64,000 nt of DNA from Bombardia bombarda (lineage: Eukaryota; Ascomycota; Sordariomycetes; Sordariales; Lasiosphaeriaceae): contig JAULSR010000001.1 in assembly GCA_030512295.1 (NCBI GenBank), positions 2,170,001 through 2,234,000 of the forward strand, read 5' to 3'. Made by a program: the position numbers and the translations under genes. Within the stretch, counting starts at the first letter, position 1. The number at the start of each line of letters is the position of its first letter. The notes beneath the pieces are model-generated. The model ran no database searches, was not told where the DNA came from, and saw only the letters and a program-made list of their open reading frames with translations. Below, piece by piece: positions 43,435 to 56,226 of the stretch.

Positions 43435-46304
43435 TCACCCAGTATACTCCTTCAGCTCCTCCGATTCTTCAATCATTTGCTTAAACGAGAAAGGCGCAAA
43501 CGCCCAGCCTCCAAACTCTGCAAACTTGGAAAACGATTCGACCCACGCGAGACGCAACGAGTGAAGCTAGTTCAAAAGTCAGTACGAAGAAGCTCCAGAC
43601 ATGAGGAGAGGAAAACTTACCATGGCAGAAACACCCTCCATAATAATCAGAATAATGCAACTGAGACAAAAGAAAGCAGCAAAGGTAACGACAATGTAAA
43701 GAGCACCGCCAATACCCGTAGTCTTGAGCGCCGGCCCAAGCGTCATCGACCACAGCACAGCAGACAGCTGCTGATGGGCCAGTGACAGAGCCCACAGGCG
43801 CAGGTATGACGCAGTGTGCGAGACGCAGTTCAGGCAGAATTCTATCCCAAACACTGTTAGCTCATGTTTCCTTCCCGGATAACCAATCCACCCCCCCCGC
43901 CCCCCTCCAAAAAGAAAAAGAACAAACTTACCAATAGTATGAATAATCTGATGAATCATAATCTCCCCAAAGTCAAACTCCTCATGCTCCTCATCATCCA
44001 GATCCCCCGTTATCATCGCCACGCCCTCACCATCATCATCACTACCGACACTATGACGGCGGCCATTCCCATTCACATTTCCCTCATCATCGCCGTCCAA
44101 GGCACTAACCCGCGACCGCTCGCCGATTCCGCGATAGCCATGGGCCCGCGCCTGGTTGTGCTCCCACCGTAGATAAAACGGCTTCAAGAATAACAAAATC
44201 GGAACCTGCAAAAAAGCAAGCAGCAAAAGGCAAACCTGCACGTACGCCTGACCGGGGTACAGCTGCATGTCGAGCTTGCCAGGCTGCAAAAACATGTAGA
44301 TCAACATGTTCAACAACCCGGGCGGCGACTCGCCAATGGCGAACCAATCCACAGTCCACTTGTAGATGATGCACATGACGAGATACCCAAAGATGGACTG
44401 AAAGAAAATCATGCCCGGGACAAAGTTGCCCCAGATGTCAATGGTCTTCTTGAAGTGGCGCGCGTTGATGTACGAGAAGCAGAGCGAGTACGTCATGTGG
44501 GCCCATCCGAGAATGATACTCATCTTCATCTTGTAGCTGTTGCTGAAGAGCAGGTCGTTCTCGGTGCCGTGCCATCTCCAGTCGAGGCCAAAGGGGTAGC
44601 GGTAGTCGGGGCTGCGCAGCTTGGCGGCAACGCTCTGGCCAGCGACAAAGTCGCCGGGCACATCCCATTCCCACTGACTCTCAAACAGAGTCATGGACTT
44701 GGAGAAGACATCGTTGTAGATGAGACCGGTAAAGACGGAGAAGACGGCCATGACGAGGGCGATGTAGCGGCCGTAGTAGACCATGGCGAAGAGCTCAAAC
44801 GTGACCTTCTTCAGGGGCTTCTCCCAGTAGATCATGGCGAGGGCGGCAGAAAGCATGATGACGGCGTGGCCAAAGTCACCAAACATGACAGCGAACAAAA
44901 AGGGAAATGTGACAATGACGGGGATGGCCGGGTTGACCTCCTGGTATGTGGCGGTGCCGTAGGCATTGACAATGGTCTGGAAAGCCTCAGTGAACTTGTT
45001 GGTCTTGAGATAGGTGGGCGGCTTCTTGTTGGTCTTGATCTCATTGATGATGGAAGGCACCGACAGGCCTGCGCGATTGTTCACGTCCTGCAGGGTAGAC
45101 CTGATGAGCGGGAGATCGTGCGTGGGGCACCACCCTTCGGCGATCAGAGTTCGGCGAGCGCGATCATATGAAAACAGATTGAGCGTATTATAAACCGCCT
45201 TCTCCTTGCCAACCAGCACCATCCAAGCCGAAAGGGACTTTGAGATCTGAGCCAGCTCGGCCTCGAGGGTGGTCTGGGTGTTGCGAAGGACGTTCTGGAC
45301 ATCGTTAAGCCTGGCGTTGACCTCGTGGACCTGATCTCGTCGCAGATCGCTGTTTTCGTCCACGTTATAGATCTCGGCGCCCATGGACTCGGAGATCTTG
45401 CGGATCTTGTTGAGAATCTCCTTGCCGTGTGCAAAGATGACGAAGACGTTCTTCTGCACCGGCTCGTTGGTGGAGGGGTCAATGAGGGGCTCGGGAATCT
45501 CGGCCTGGTTCATGTACAGGTTTCCGCGGAGGGTGCGCCAGAGGATGCGCTCAAAGGCAGCCACGCGGTGGCGGACGATGACGCCGGCCACGAAGCCAAT
45601 GTTCAAGCCTGAGAAGGACCGCTCGACGTCGGGGGCCGAGTTGTTGTGTTCAACGTCCTGCAGCAGGGGGGCGTCGTCGTTGTCGGTGGAAGCTCTGATC
45701 TCCTCGACGTTTCCGTGGGCGCGGTCAAAAAAACCGCCAGCCTCGCGCAAGACCCAGCGCCACTCGGTCAGCTCGACCTCGTGCTTCTTCAGCGTCTCGT
45801 AGCTGTCATTCAGGGAGGAGACGCGGTGTTCGAGGCTCTGGCTCTGTTCGGCCAGCTCGTCGATCTTGGCTGTCGTCGGAGGTTCGAGGGTGTCGGCGTC
45901 GAGATCGAGCTTGCGGAGAGAGATGCCGGCCTTCTCCATCTGGGCGTGGAAGAATCCTGGTGGCCCGACAGGTTAGTGACTGGCGATGAGAGAGCCGTAT
46001 TCTGGATGGTGGATTCGCGAGGGGTACATACGAAGCTGGCGTTCAACATTGTCGAGGCGGCGGATGTCCTGGGTGAAGGCTCTTTGGAAAGCGCTTTGAT
46101 CGCCGTTGAGCTGGGGAGATTGATTCAGTCAGCCCACGTATCTATAGAGATAAAACAAAAGTGAGGGGAAATTACATCTTTGAACTGGACGAGGCCCAGC
46201 TCGCCCAGGGCGTTGACGACCTCGCGGCCGATTTCGTTGGAAATGTATAGCTGCACCATGCTCATGTGCGCCGAGCGAAACGGCGTATCTGTAGTTGGAG
46301 CCAT
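43435..46304 (-). CDS. VPH1: V-type H+-ATPase subunit a (Vo, Vph1-like)
   Basis: Five exons, 46176-46304, 46032-46110, 43932-45956, 43621-43841 and 43435-43566, give 861 residues (Vph1 family 840-860). Start is MAPTTDTPFRSAHMSMVQL. The N-terminal cytosolic half carries coiled coils; the C-terminal half has eight membrane segments. The proton-path Arg lies in SHTASYLRLWALSLAHQQLS, equivalent to Arg735 of yeast Vph1. An acidic insertion (GDDEGNVNGNGRRHS ... DLDDEEHEEFD) precedes the MIHQIIHTI helix. At exon 3/4 the TAG acceptor gives HTIEFCLNCVSHTASY; the earlier CAG acceptor 11 nt upstream would break the frame. Subunit a couples V1 to the c-ring in acidification of vacuole and Golgi/endosome. 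Only one a isoform is seen here. Confidence 0.97.
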
Positions 46305-47319
46305 CGTGGGGTGCCGGTGATGGGACTCCAGGCGATGCACCGCAGTTGAGGGAAATCAAGCGTGTGTCTAGTCCAACTCGAGGTTGAAGTTGAAGTTGGA
46401 GCTGCGAAGCTCGTTAGTCGCTAGTGCTCGATTGTTAGCTGCCTTGAACGGCGCGACGGCAAATCTTCGGTACACACTCCGTCAGGTATGGTTGCACCTG
46501 CGCGGCCCTGAAGGACGACGTCAGCCACCCCTAGGTCTACCCACTAGCACCTGCAAGACAAGGAGCGCGTCAGTGCGCATTTCCATCCTTGTCTCTAGGT
46601 ACCTGGGTACCTGTAAGCACCACCCTCGAACCCCTGATGCAATTCCCTTCTTCGTACTTTACTTCTATGGAACCCAAGACAGAGTCAACATTTTCTAGTG
46701 ATCATGGCATCTCGACTATTTCATATGCATATATTCAAGACCAATGGACTGCAATTCCGTTCAGTTTTCAAAACCACAGTCCCTACCTCCGCAGGCAAAC
46801 CAGCAACAAAACACTGACATGCACACAAATCTGCATCTCACCATAGACTGCATACACTCCCCACGTTCGTCATGATGATCAAGATTATGATAATAGTGAT
46901 GACCACAAACTATAGCCGGTTCCCAGTAGTAGTAGTATATAAACATACAATTGCGATCAGTCCCAACTCCGCTCTCAATGATCCATAACTCCTAACTCCC
47001 TTTTTTTCCCGCCCATATTTTTATTCTTTTATGTCATTAGAAAAATTCTTACACTTTTTCTTTCCCTTTTCCCCACTTGCCAAATGCTTTATGAAAACTA
47101 TATGGAAATGCTAGAGAACTCTTCTCCAGGAAAGCAAAACAAGTGGGCGCTATGCAAAATCCCATGGCTCCATCCATACGCAACATAGCCGCAAGATAAA
47201 CATGAGAAGCAAGAAAACACCCCAGAAGCCGCTTTCCCATCCGATGCTGTGGCTGGAGTGCGCGACCAAAAGAAAAGTACAGAATATGATATAAGCAAAG
47301 GATATAACGAGAAAGGGAA
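46305..47319. other. 1.0 kb V-ATPase promoter region
   Basis: Lies between the V-ATPase start and the 3' end of the F-box-like/LRR gene. Nothing else recognisable. Confidence 0.55.
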
Positions 47320-49390
47320 TCAAAGCTTCCGGCCAAACATAAAAGAGCCATACATACCCCCCACCTCGGCCTTCGCAACGGGTATCTTTCGCATTCCCCA
47401 CGACTCCGCCCCCATCTTCCAATTCCGTGGGGTATCATCACTAACCGTCGTCGTTTTGTTGTTATTGTTCACCTGGTGCCTCACCATCCACCCACGACTT
47501 CCACACTCCGACGTCCTCCACCCCGTCCGCTGCAAGACCGCCGACGACTTCGCCACACGACGCAGCCCATCCTCAGCAATCTCCAGCACCTCGAGCGGCT
47601 CTGAGAAGGGCTTGAGGATGGCGCAGCCGGAGCTGAACATGTAGTTCAGGTCCAGCTCGCCCGCCCACATATCCGACAAGTCAATGTACCTGAGCGTGTG
47701 CGGCACCCAGCTCATCTGCTTCTCGAGATTGCTCTCGTCGTCACTGCCGTCGTCATCTGGCACAAACAGCCGGTTGACGTCGGGAAGCCTGAGCGAGCGC
47801 CCGATGGCCAGCTCCTCGAGGTGCTTGGTCAGCGGCCGGAGCAGCTCAATGTGCGCCGCCGCGTCCATCCTGCTGCCCTTGAGGCTGAGCGACTTGAGTG
47901 TCTTCGGCAAGACGGGAAGCAGCGCCGTGATCTCATCGACGTCGAACAGCTGGTATGTCCTGGCGTCGGTGGCCAGGCTCAAGACCTCGAGCCCCCGGAC
48001 GGCAGGGTGCTTGGCCAAGAAGTTAATCACCGCGTCTGCCGAGAGGAGCTTACACTTAGCAATATTTAGGTGCGTGATTCTAGCGGTAGGCGGGATCAAC
48101 GCCAGAGCAGCGTCGGTAATGCGCGTGCCGGCTACGTCGAGATGGGTGAGGCGCGGAAGCCGGGGGAGTAGAATCTCAAAGATGGCCGATGGGAGGGTTA
48201 GGCACTTGTGCAGTGACAGGCGACGGATCGAGAGCTCGGCTGGCCAGTCGGGCGTCACTATGGCTGAGAAGGACTCTTTGAAGCTGTCGGATGTGCAGCC
48301 GCAAAAGTCAACGGCCTGCAGGCGCGGGAGGCCGAGGAACAGCTTCTGGAGCACTGCCGTGTCGAGGTCGTCGTCAAGGTACTCCTGGGCTAGAAATTCT
48401 TGCAGATAGGGGGTGAGCTTCAGACACTGGAGAAGCGTCTCGGACGTCAGGTTGCGGGCCTGGGATCGCTCGGCGGCAGTCGAGAAGAGCTGGGAGGGGT
48501 TGAAGTGGCAAAAGTCCAGCCGCCGTACAATGGTGCCCAGGGTTGGGTGTGCCGCAATGTGGGTTAGAAACTTCTGGAAGATCCTAGAGTGGGGGATGGT
48601 GATCTTGCTGTAGAGTGTGCTCAGGGTCGCGAAATGGAGAGTCCTGGATGTCAGCAAGAGTGACATCAAGTCAATATTGCGTCTCGTGATACCATTGGGC
48701 GGGACATCGACGACGAGTAGGTTGATGATGGCACCTATTACCGTGTTAGTTAGAACGGGCAGATTCTTGGCAGAGATAGGTAGCTCAGCGTGGATAGATA
48801 TGCTTACTGAGAAGTTCCGTGGGCAGTCTTTCGAGAGGAGCCTCGCCCGGTCTATACGAGCCGTTGGCCTTGGCGGCGACCTCGGGCAGATTCTCGGGCA
48901 GGCTCTCGGGCAGGTCATCGAAGACATGGTGCAAGACCTGGAGATCCCCGAAGCTCTTGCTGGCAAGTTTCCCCTTGACCTGGATCTGCTTCCATCCCTT
49001 GAAGCTATCGGCTGGGGACCAGTAGCCAAGGAGGTTGCTGTTTGGCCGCGTCACCGGGGGCAGGAACTCGGTCTGGGTCTGGGCCTGGGTCTGAGTGAGG
49101 GTCATGTTGGCGAAGGCAGGTGCCGCGTTCGTGGACAGGTCGGTGGTTGGGCTATGGGGTGTGTCGTCGATCGCCTCGTCGGTGTCTATAAAGGATGAGA
49201 CCTTGGAGTGGGTAAAGGTCTGGGTCAAGGCGCTTTCTTCGTTCTCACGAATGGAAGAGAAGGAGGAGCGAGAGACCCGGTCCGGGGAGATCTGTCTTTG
49301 GGTTTCGCCGGTCATGGTTATGTAGTCGGACGGGCAGTCCTTTACTCCTTGGGGCTGGAGGTGATATGGTCTGAGACGGGTAACGGCCAT
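47320..49390 (-). CDS. F-box-like leucine-rich-repeat protein
   Basis: Two exons, 48808-49390 and 47320-48734, give 665 residues. Residues 1-180 are polar and probably disordered. An F-box-like motif straddles the splice (LERLPTELLS|AIINLLV, about residues 186-202), followed by SLLLTSRTLHFATLSTLYSK. Leucine-rich repeats follow: RRLSLHKCLTLPSAIFEILL, LTHLDVAGTRITDAALALI and THLNIAKCKLLSADAVINFL. This layout fits a substrate receptor of an SCF-type ubiquitin ligase, with the LRRs binding the target; no substrate is implied by sequence. The intron is GTAAGC...AATAG. The first Met (49390) is used; a second at MTGETQRQIS is also possible. Confidence 0.85.
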
Positions 49391-52300
49391 GGTGAGGACG
49401 GAGGAGCGAGGGCTTGGCCCAGCCCAAGTGAGCTTGCTGCACGGTCAGGCGCGTGATACAGGACTGTGATTGCGACAGACAATCCTATGGTCTCACAGGA
49501 GACAGCAGACAGCGGCCAGTTGCCGTTCTATTAGTCAAAAATGCAGTCTTTTAGGTAAGAGGAACAGCAGGGCTCGACGATGCAGCGCTCCGTGCGGGGA
49601 ACCTAATGTTGCGAAATTGTTTGCAATGCGGATCCAGTCGTGATTCAGATACGTAGCAGGCTCGAGGTAGGGTAGGTAGCTCGGTATAGTAGACAAGGTA
49701 GGCAAGGTACGTGTTGTTCAGATGTCGCAGTCGGTTTCCTGGTCTGACGCTGCGTTGGCGCAAACCATATACTGCTACCAACCAAGCAGTGCCCGTCTCG
49801 CTCCTCGGCTAACCGACAAAGGTAACGGGTTTCGCAATAAAATCCCGATAATACGGTAAATGCCAGTGACTGTCTACTAGAGTAGTAGAGTTTGCGCGCG
49901 ATGGTGGGTTAAGGTAGGCAGGTCCGGTCGTCGGGTAGTCTCGTCGTAGTATTCTCCAAGTGTGTAATCAGTATGGAGATGCGTTTGTTGACGTTGCACA
50001 ACGACGTGAGTTAGGAGCAAGCTTATAATAAAACAAAGCAGCGAGTGGCAAGATCGACATCAATGACATTTGCTAGAGAATAAATACACATTGCGAGAAC
50101 GGAAGAAAACGAAGCTAAGGCGGATGGCCCCAGTTTCCACTTCTCTAGTTTTCCAATTTTTTCTGCCCTTCATACCTATACCTAGGTCCCAGAGCAGAAA
50201 ATGGAAGGCACGACTGAGTTTGAGTTTGCCTTTGTCACTTGGTCACCTGGCTCCAGTGACTCCAGTTGACAGCCCGGTTGGGCGGTTGTCAAATAGAGCT
50301 GACCCCTGGCATTTGGTCTGAGTACGTAAAAACCGGCGGCTTGGCTTGTCAGGGAAGGCCTGGGCGAAAAATTGCGAACGTGATGATGGCTTGACGATAT
50401 GGTGGATACGTGCTGGTATGGGCCGTGGTTTGGGGATTGGCATCTGGCAAGTACCGATGCGGCGCGAGGATGAGAAGAAAAAAGGATAACTCCGAGGAGC
50501 AATTGGTGTATTACACAGTACAGCTGGCCAGGGTTGGCAGTCAAGCCGAACAGCAATGGACAAAGGAAAGACGTGAGCTGGCTGGCAGTTGACGACTTCG
50601 ACGCCAAGCCGTGGAAACGTGACCTTGTCGCCTGCCAACCTGCCAAAATGCCAGAAAACATTGGAATACGCGAGTTTCCATGACATGTCGTAACATCATC
50701 GGGCAAAGTGGCCAGCTTCCGAGGTACGTAATGATTTGAACGTCGAAACGACTCTCCACCAACGAAACCGACCCGAGAGACGTGCTCTTGCCCTTCCAGG
50801 CGAGCCAGGACACCACCAAGACCACTAGCCGAATGCCTGTTTGATAGAATCAGGTCCCGTGCCACCATTCTGCCATCATCTGGGCCGTTTTCTCCCTTTC
50901 TTTTACGTTTACCTTTGGTATTTGTTTGCAACTTTGACTGCGGCTCATTCCAGTCTACCTCACTGTAGTAAGGACAGCGATTTCACCGCCGACAACCCGA
51001 TCAGCTAGCATCTTGCATTTGCTGTCATGCGTCAATTCACGACGGCCAGCCGGGGGTGATATACGAATATTACAAACTTACCTAATCGACCAACTCGGAG
51101 CATTCACTAGTTACGAATACAAGTGTACCTTCCTGGTGTTTCGATGCGAATGCGAACTTTTTCATCGCGTCTTCGCGTCCTCGCCTAGGCGCCGTTGTCC
51201 GTTGTCGGACAATTGCCAGTGACTCATGAATCAATGCTGCGGTTGCTTATGCAATCCCATCGTGAATGCATTCAAGTTTTCGCATCTTCCTCAGCCCCAT
51301 GAGGCCTCTCCGATGGCGTCCACCGACACCGACGACACAAACGGTACCAGATGTAATGCCAAGCTGCTGAGGAGGCGGGCGACAGCAAGGCGAAGAGCGG
51401 CTCATCTGTTCACGTGCTCCTGATCATTTGCATCGACAAGGGCAACAGCGCCCAGACTAGGGACCCCTGTCCCAACAATGGCAAGCGAAAAAGCAAAAAA
51501 GTTCAAAAAGTCCGGGGAGCCGCGTGAAGCCGCCTGCGTACTAGCGCTAAGGGGCTAGCTTCCTCAGACCTTTGCCTAGCGCAGCCCTCTTCCCTTTTCC
51601 AGGGTTTCCCCACAGATCCAGCGATCCATCCATCAAGCCATCACTTCCTTTCACTTGCCTCCGGTCCCTTGACCGACGGCAACCCCTACCCGGGAACTCG
51701 GAAACGCGCGAGCTGCTTACAAGTGGCTACCTATCTGTCCGTTTCTGTCTATGTACCGTGCCCAGATCGGTAGTTACGTAGGTCTAGATCCTATCCTGTA
51801 GATGCAGGTACAAAAACCCTCAGCAACCCCAGCCGGGCACCGCAGCAGCACAGCACACCGCACGCAGGTAGCCAGCCCTGCAGCTAGAAGAATTTTATTA
51901 CCTCCTCACCTAGTGTAAGTATCTCAGTTGAGATAGTCTGCAGACAGTCGGCACTCTCCATAACCAGTTGACAGAAATGGACCAATAAGATGAAGTAGAA
52001 GTAGTAGATGTTTGTTGCCTCTTTGGAAAGGAAACAAAATAAGGATTGTTGCGGATCTACGTCAAAAACTAGTAAAATAGATACATGAAATTATTATATA
52101 GGTACCTTACCTGTCTGGAGATCAAGATATTGGCGCATCTTTATATATCCTCCTCGCAGAGAGCACACAGTACCCAGACATCAACCCCCCCAAAAAAAAC
52201 CCCGCAAAGAGCAAGAAACGTTCTTATGTCTCGATATGTAATACCCAATAAGTATAATAGGCGGGTAGGTACCCAGTGAATCATCACCGAATACAGTCCA

Positions 52301-52645
52301 TACCACGTACATACATAACATATCCAGAACGGACCGGACCGGACCGGAGCGACCAATTCTCACCCTTTCAAAGAAGATAGATCCAAACCAGCTGAAATAA
52401 TATTCAAGAAGAGCGAAGTGGACCTCCTCTCTTATAAGTGACCCGAAATTCAGTCCCCAGCAAACAAAACAAGTCCCGAAAGCCAAACCCGGGTTTCTCC
52501 TGATTACCCTTCCCTTCCCTTCCCAAACGCCAGTCCCTGCATACATTGGGTTTTACCTCACCACATCACATCCAGGCAGCCAGCAAGAAGAAAACAACAA
52601 CAAGGCAACCGTGATCCTATCTACCTGGTGCTGATATAGACCTCA
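49391..52645. other. 3.3 kb intergenic region
   Basis: Contains the LRR-gene promoter and the 3' flank of the ING gene. A 249-codon open frame (50182-50931, minus) has no recognisable features or splice partner. A GGACC-type repeat lies at 52329-52350. TAGGTAGG motifs recur near 49660-49700. Confidence 0.6.
52329..52350 (+). repeat. Short ACCGG tandem repeat
   Basis: Three to four GGACC/ACCGG copies in a row. Confidence 0.85.
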
Positions 52646-55105
52646 TCACCTCCTCTGCAACCTCTTCTTGCAATCCTCACAGTACCATTTAGCTAAACGA
52701 AAACACCAGTCAGTATCATCATCATCGTAACAAACCAAAACACAACACACAAGAAGGAAAGGATAAGACTCACCATTCCCCTTCGGCGCCACCTTCAACC
52801 CCACACAATCAAGATGGAACCACTCCCTCGCACACCCATCCCCATCACAAGCCACCATCTCGCCGTAGCTTATCTCATTACACAAGCAATACCGCTGCTC
52901 GTCTACGTCTCTATCATCGTCGTCATCGTCTTTGTTGAGGCTGTTATTGACGTTGCTGTTGCTGTTGCTGTTGCCACTGGCATTGTTCCCGTTGCTGCTG
53001 CTCTCATTATTCACGTGATTACTACTCCTATCGCCACCCTGTTGTGCGCCCGCACTCGCATCCTTCTTCCCAGCAACGGCGCCCGTCTCATGGCCCGTCT
53101 GTTGCTGCGCAGCTTGAATGGCAATGGCAGCGGCCGCAGCAGATATCGACGAGGCGCCCTTCTTGTGGCTCCTCTTAGTAGCAGTGGTGGCAGGCGTGGT
53201 GGCAGCGCCGTTGTTCCCACCCGCTTCTGCATTCCGTGATGGTCTAGACCTTGCCGTGGCTGCCTCCGCAAACGTTGCAAGAGCAGGCGTCGATGGTTTG
53301 CTGGCTCGCCCGCTCTTCGTCGTCACCGTCGTAGTGGTAGTGGTAGTGGTAGTAGTAGCCGTGGTGGCCGCGGTAGCGGCGATAGCGGGGGTAACGGGCA
53401 TTGGCGTAGCTGCCGGTGTTGCCGAGTCTCTTTTCGGCTCTCGCTCCTCGACAGTCTTTGCCACGACCTCCTTCTTGCTGTTTCCATTCGGTACTGGATC
53501 CGGTGGGGGAGGTGGGGTTTCGGTTTCTGGCTTGACAGGTCTGGGAATGCTTGCGACTGGAGGAACTGTCTCTTTTTGGGCTTTTACGTCTGTGTTTGCC
53601 TTTGCCCCGTTGCTCTGCGGGACCACCTCGGGTGTGGCTGGCGGAACAATCCCGTTCGGCTTGTTTGAGGCGGCCGAGAGGGGCCGCCGTGTGATATCGC
53701 CATTAGGCTGTGTAGAGTTTTGCCTTGCGCGGGACGATGTCGGGCGGGGAGGTGCAGGTGGTGGTGGGACAGGCGAGCTTCGTCCAATTTTAACGTTCTC
53801 AGGGAATGTTCCCACCATGGGGGAGGTTGCGACAGATGGAGACATCGCGGCGACATTTGTTCTGCTTAAGAAGCGGTCAGCAAACTCCATTACGTCCAGT
53901 GTATCTCAGTATTGGCCCACATACCTCTTCTTTGCTTGGCTGCTCGATGTCGGAAGCGCCTTACGCTTCTTGCTCGTTGTTTCAGGCACCGGAGTTTCTC
54001 TTGGACTCGTAGTCTTGGGCTTTTGGGCGCTGCTGCCAAAGACAGTGCTCATTGCGCGCTCTGCCGGAACAGCTCCGTTGGTCTTGGCACTGTCGACTTT
54101 GCGTCTTTTGGATGGAGCGGTCCCGTTGCTCGCAGGGGTAGTAGATATCCCGAGCCCGATCGGCGGCGCGGGCGACTCGACAGGATGCTTCCGTGACTTG
54201 CTGTTTCCCGGAGGCTTCTTGGCCGAGTCTTGGGCCTTCGCGTCTGGTTCGGTTTCTGCAGCCTGTGTCTTTGAATTCTTCTTTGCGGCCAACGCCTGTT
54301 TCCTGTCGCTGCTGCGGGCGGCAGCCTCCTCAGCCAGCTGCTGGGCAGCAGCGGAGAGGGTAGCTGCACCTTCACGCCGCGATCGCTCGGCCTGTGTATG
54401 ATTGGTCTTTGAGGGCCTATTTTCCACGTATGCCCAGTGTGTAGTGCTGCCCCATTTGGCCTCCTCGCTGAACTCATTCTCGAGGTGTGGCCATATTTCT
54501 TCAATGCGCCCCATCTGCTTCCCCAAGGCCTCGTTGGCCGTCGAGATGACGTGGTTCTTCTCCTCCAGAGACACAAGCATCTCCTGTATTTTCCACGCAG
54601 CCTGCCTAAACAGCTGGCGTCGGGGCATGTTGCTGGGATCGAAAGCGGCAGCGTTGACGGAATCGCTGTTGGACGGCACGCCGGTGTGATTAGCGTTCAC
54701 GGCCGAACCGGTCGTGCTGTTCTGGACGCTCATGGGCGTCGACGCCGGCGCGACGCTGCTCGAGGCGTCATTGACGGACCGCGTTGGCTCTGGGGCGGGG
54801 GTATTGAGGGCAGCGTCGATGAGCTGGAAGAGGGCGGCTTCGGGGGCAAAGATCTTGGCATCGACCTCCTTGAGCAGGGTAAAGTGGCGAACGAGCTCCT
54901 TGGGGAGAGCGGTGATGGCATCTGCAAAGTGGGTGACAGCAGGGAATATATCGATGGGCTGTTCCTGGTGAGGGGCGCCAGGAAACGAGTTGCCTCGATT
55001 GAGGGACGAGGTGCGTGGTGGGTTGATGCGCGTCTGGCGCACAGGCTGTGCCCTTCGACTTGCGCTGGACGAAGCGTCGGGTGCAGACGGCTTAGCTGTC
55101 TTCAT
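52646..55105 (-). CDS. PHO23: ING-family PHD-finger protein (Pho23-type)
   Basis: Three exons, 53925-55105, 52774-53861 and 52646-52692, give 771 residues. The ING N-terminal domain spans about 49-250 (IDIFPAVTHFADAITALPKE ... FRQAAWKIQEMLVSLEEKNH). A long low-complexity middle (Thr, Ala, Ser, Asn runs) separates it from a C-terminal C4HC3 PHD finger at 718-771 (YCLCNEISYGEMVACDGDGC ... WFHLDCVGL ... WYCEDC). The last Cys pair is in the 47-nt exon 3, joined by canonical splicing. ING PHD fingers read H3K4me3; yeast Pho23 recruits the Rpd3L deacetylase. Assignment to Pho23 rather than Yng1/2 rests on the long linker and ING sequence. The start MKTAKPSAPD is chosen; the open frame upstream adds 21 unconvincing codons. 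Nuclear. Confidence 0.9.
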
Positions 55106-56226
55106 GGTCGTCAAGCTCGGGCACGCAAAGCAGCGCGCTTGGTCGGAGAGGTGTTTTTGGACGAGCAAGAGGATCGAGAGTCGAGAAGCAGGAGTGGGGG
55201 TGGAGGAAGAGGAGGGAGCAGAAAGAGGAGGAGGAGGACGGTCTGGCGCTGGCGCCGGGTCCTCTCAGAGCGAGCGGCGGAAGAGCTGGGTGCAGCCGCA
55301 GGCGACAAATGCTAAAAGACAACAATCCAGCTCACCGACGTGATTAACGCTTAAAACGAGTGTCAGATCATATCTCCCAGACCAGGATCGTCGAGTTGAA
55401 TGGTCGCAGGAATAAACAATGCAGCGGTGTTTGGTCGAGGGCGCAGAAAAATGGATGGTTAAGCTTCGAACTGGCGGGACCCTCCACGGTGCAGACTGCA
55501 GTGCAGCATGAGGGCCAGCCAACAAATCCCCAGTGGATGGGTGGTCCCAGCTTCTGCCGGCTGGGCAGTGTTTGCGCGCGCGCACAGCCGATGGGGCCGC
55601 CGGTCGGCCTAAATTTCTGACGGTCTGATACGTCACATTCGTAGCGATAAGATAAGAGCGCCGCCATCCGCACTGTTTGCGACGAAAGCCGAGATCTAAC
55701 TTTATCACACGCGTACACCTGGGAAATAGGACTGATGAATAAGACTGCAGTCACCTGTCTAAGTTGAATATCCGACAGTGTAACTAGCATCATGTGTACG
55801 TCAAGTCATAAGTGGAAGCTCTCATGTATTCTGGTTGAAACCAGCGGCCTCATCTCGTCCAAGCCAACCTAGTTTGCTGTTACTGTGTTTGTCTTTTGCA
55901 TAATGAGCAATCGGCGGCTGGTCAGCTGCAAAAACATGCATCTTGTTTGTTTTCGCAAAGAAAACATTAAATGACAATAGATGAAGAGTGGGATTCAAAT
56001 CGGCATAAGCTTAAAGAATAATTATTTGAATTATCCAAGTGTTATGTGTCGTCCAATTTCAGGAACAACAAGACTCAGTCTAGGTATCGAGTCTCATCAA
56101 ACGCCGTGCTGAAATCACAGTGGCAGCGGCTTTGTCCCCTAGCAATTCTACTGTGGCAACCCCTCTTCCCCCTCTTTATACCTAAACTCCTAAAATAATA
56201 CACAAGTCCTTCCCTTCATCTTATCT
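55106..56226. other. 1.1 kb ING promoter / cis-prenyltransferase 3' region
   Basis: CT-rich on the ING sense strand just upstream of the start; otherwise featureless. Confidence 0.55.

Noticed and set aside
43842..43863. CTAACAG acceptor 11 nt upstream of the chosen exon 4 start in the V-ATPase gene
   Set aside because: It breaks the frame or the conserved HTIEFCLNC; the TAG acceptor fits.
50182..50931. 249-codon open frame on the minus strand
   Set aside because: No domain, no membrane pattern, random-like composition and no splice partner.
53118..54401. 427-codon plus-strand hydrophobic frame
   Set aside because: Antisense of the ING gene; Val/Ala/Gly-rich from reversed Thr/Ala repeats.
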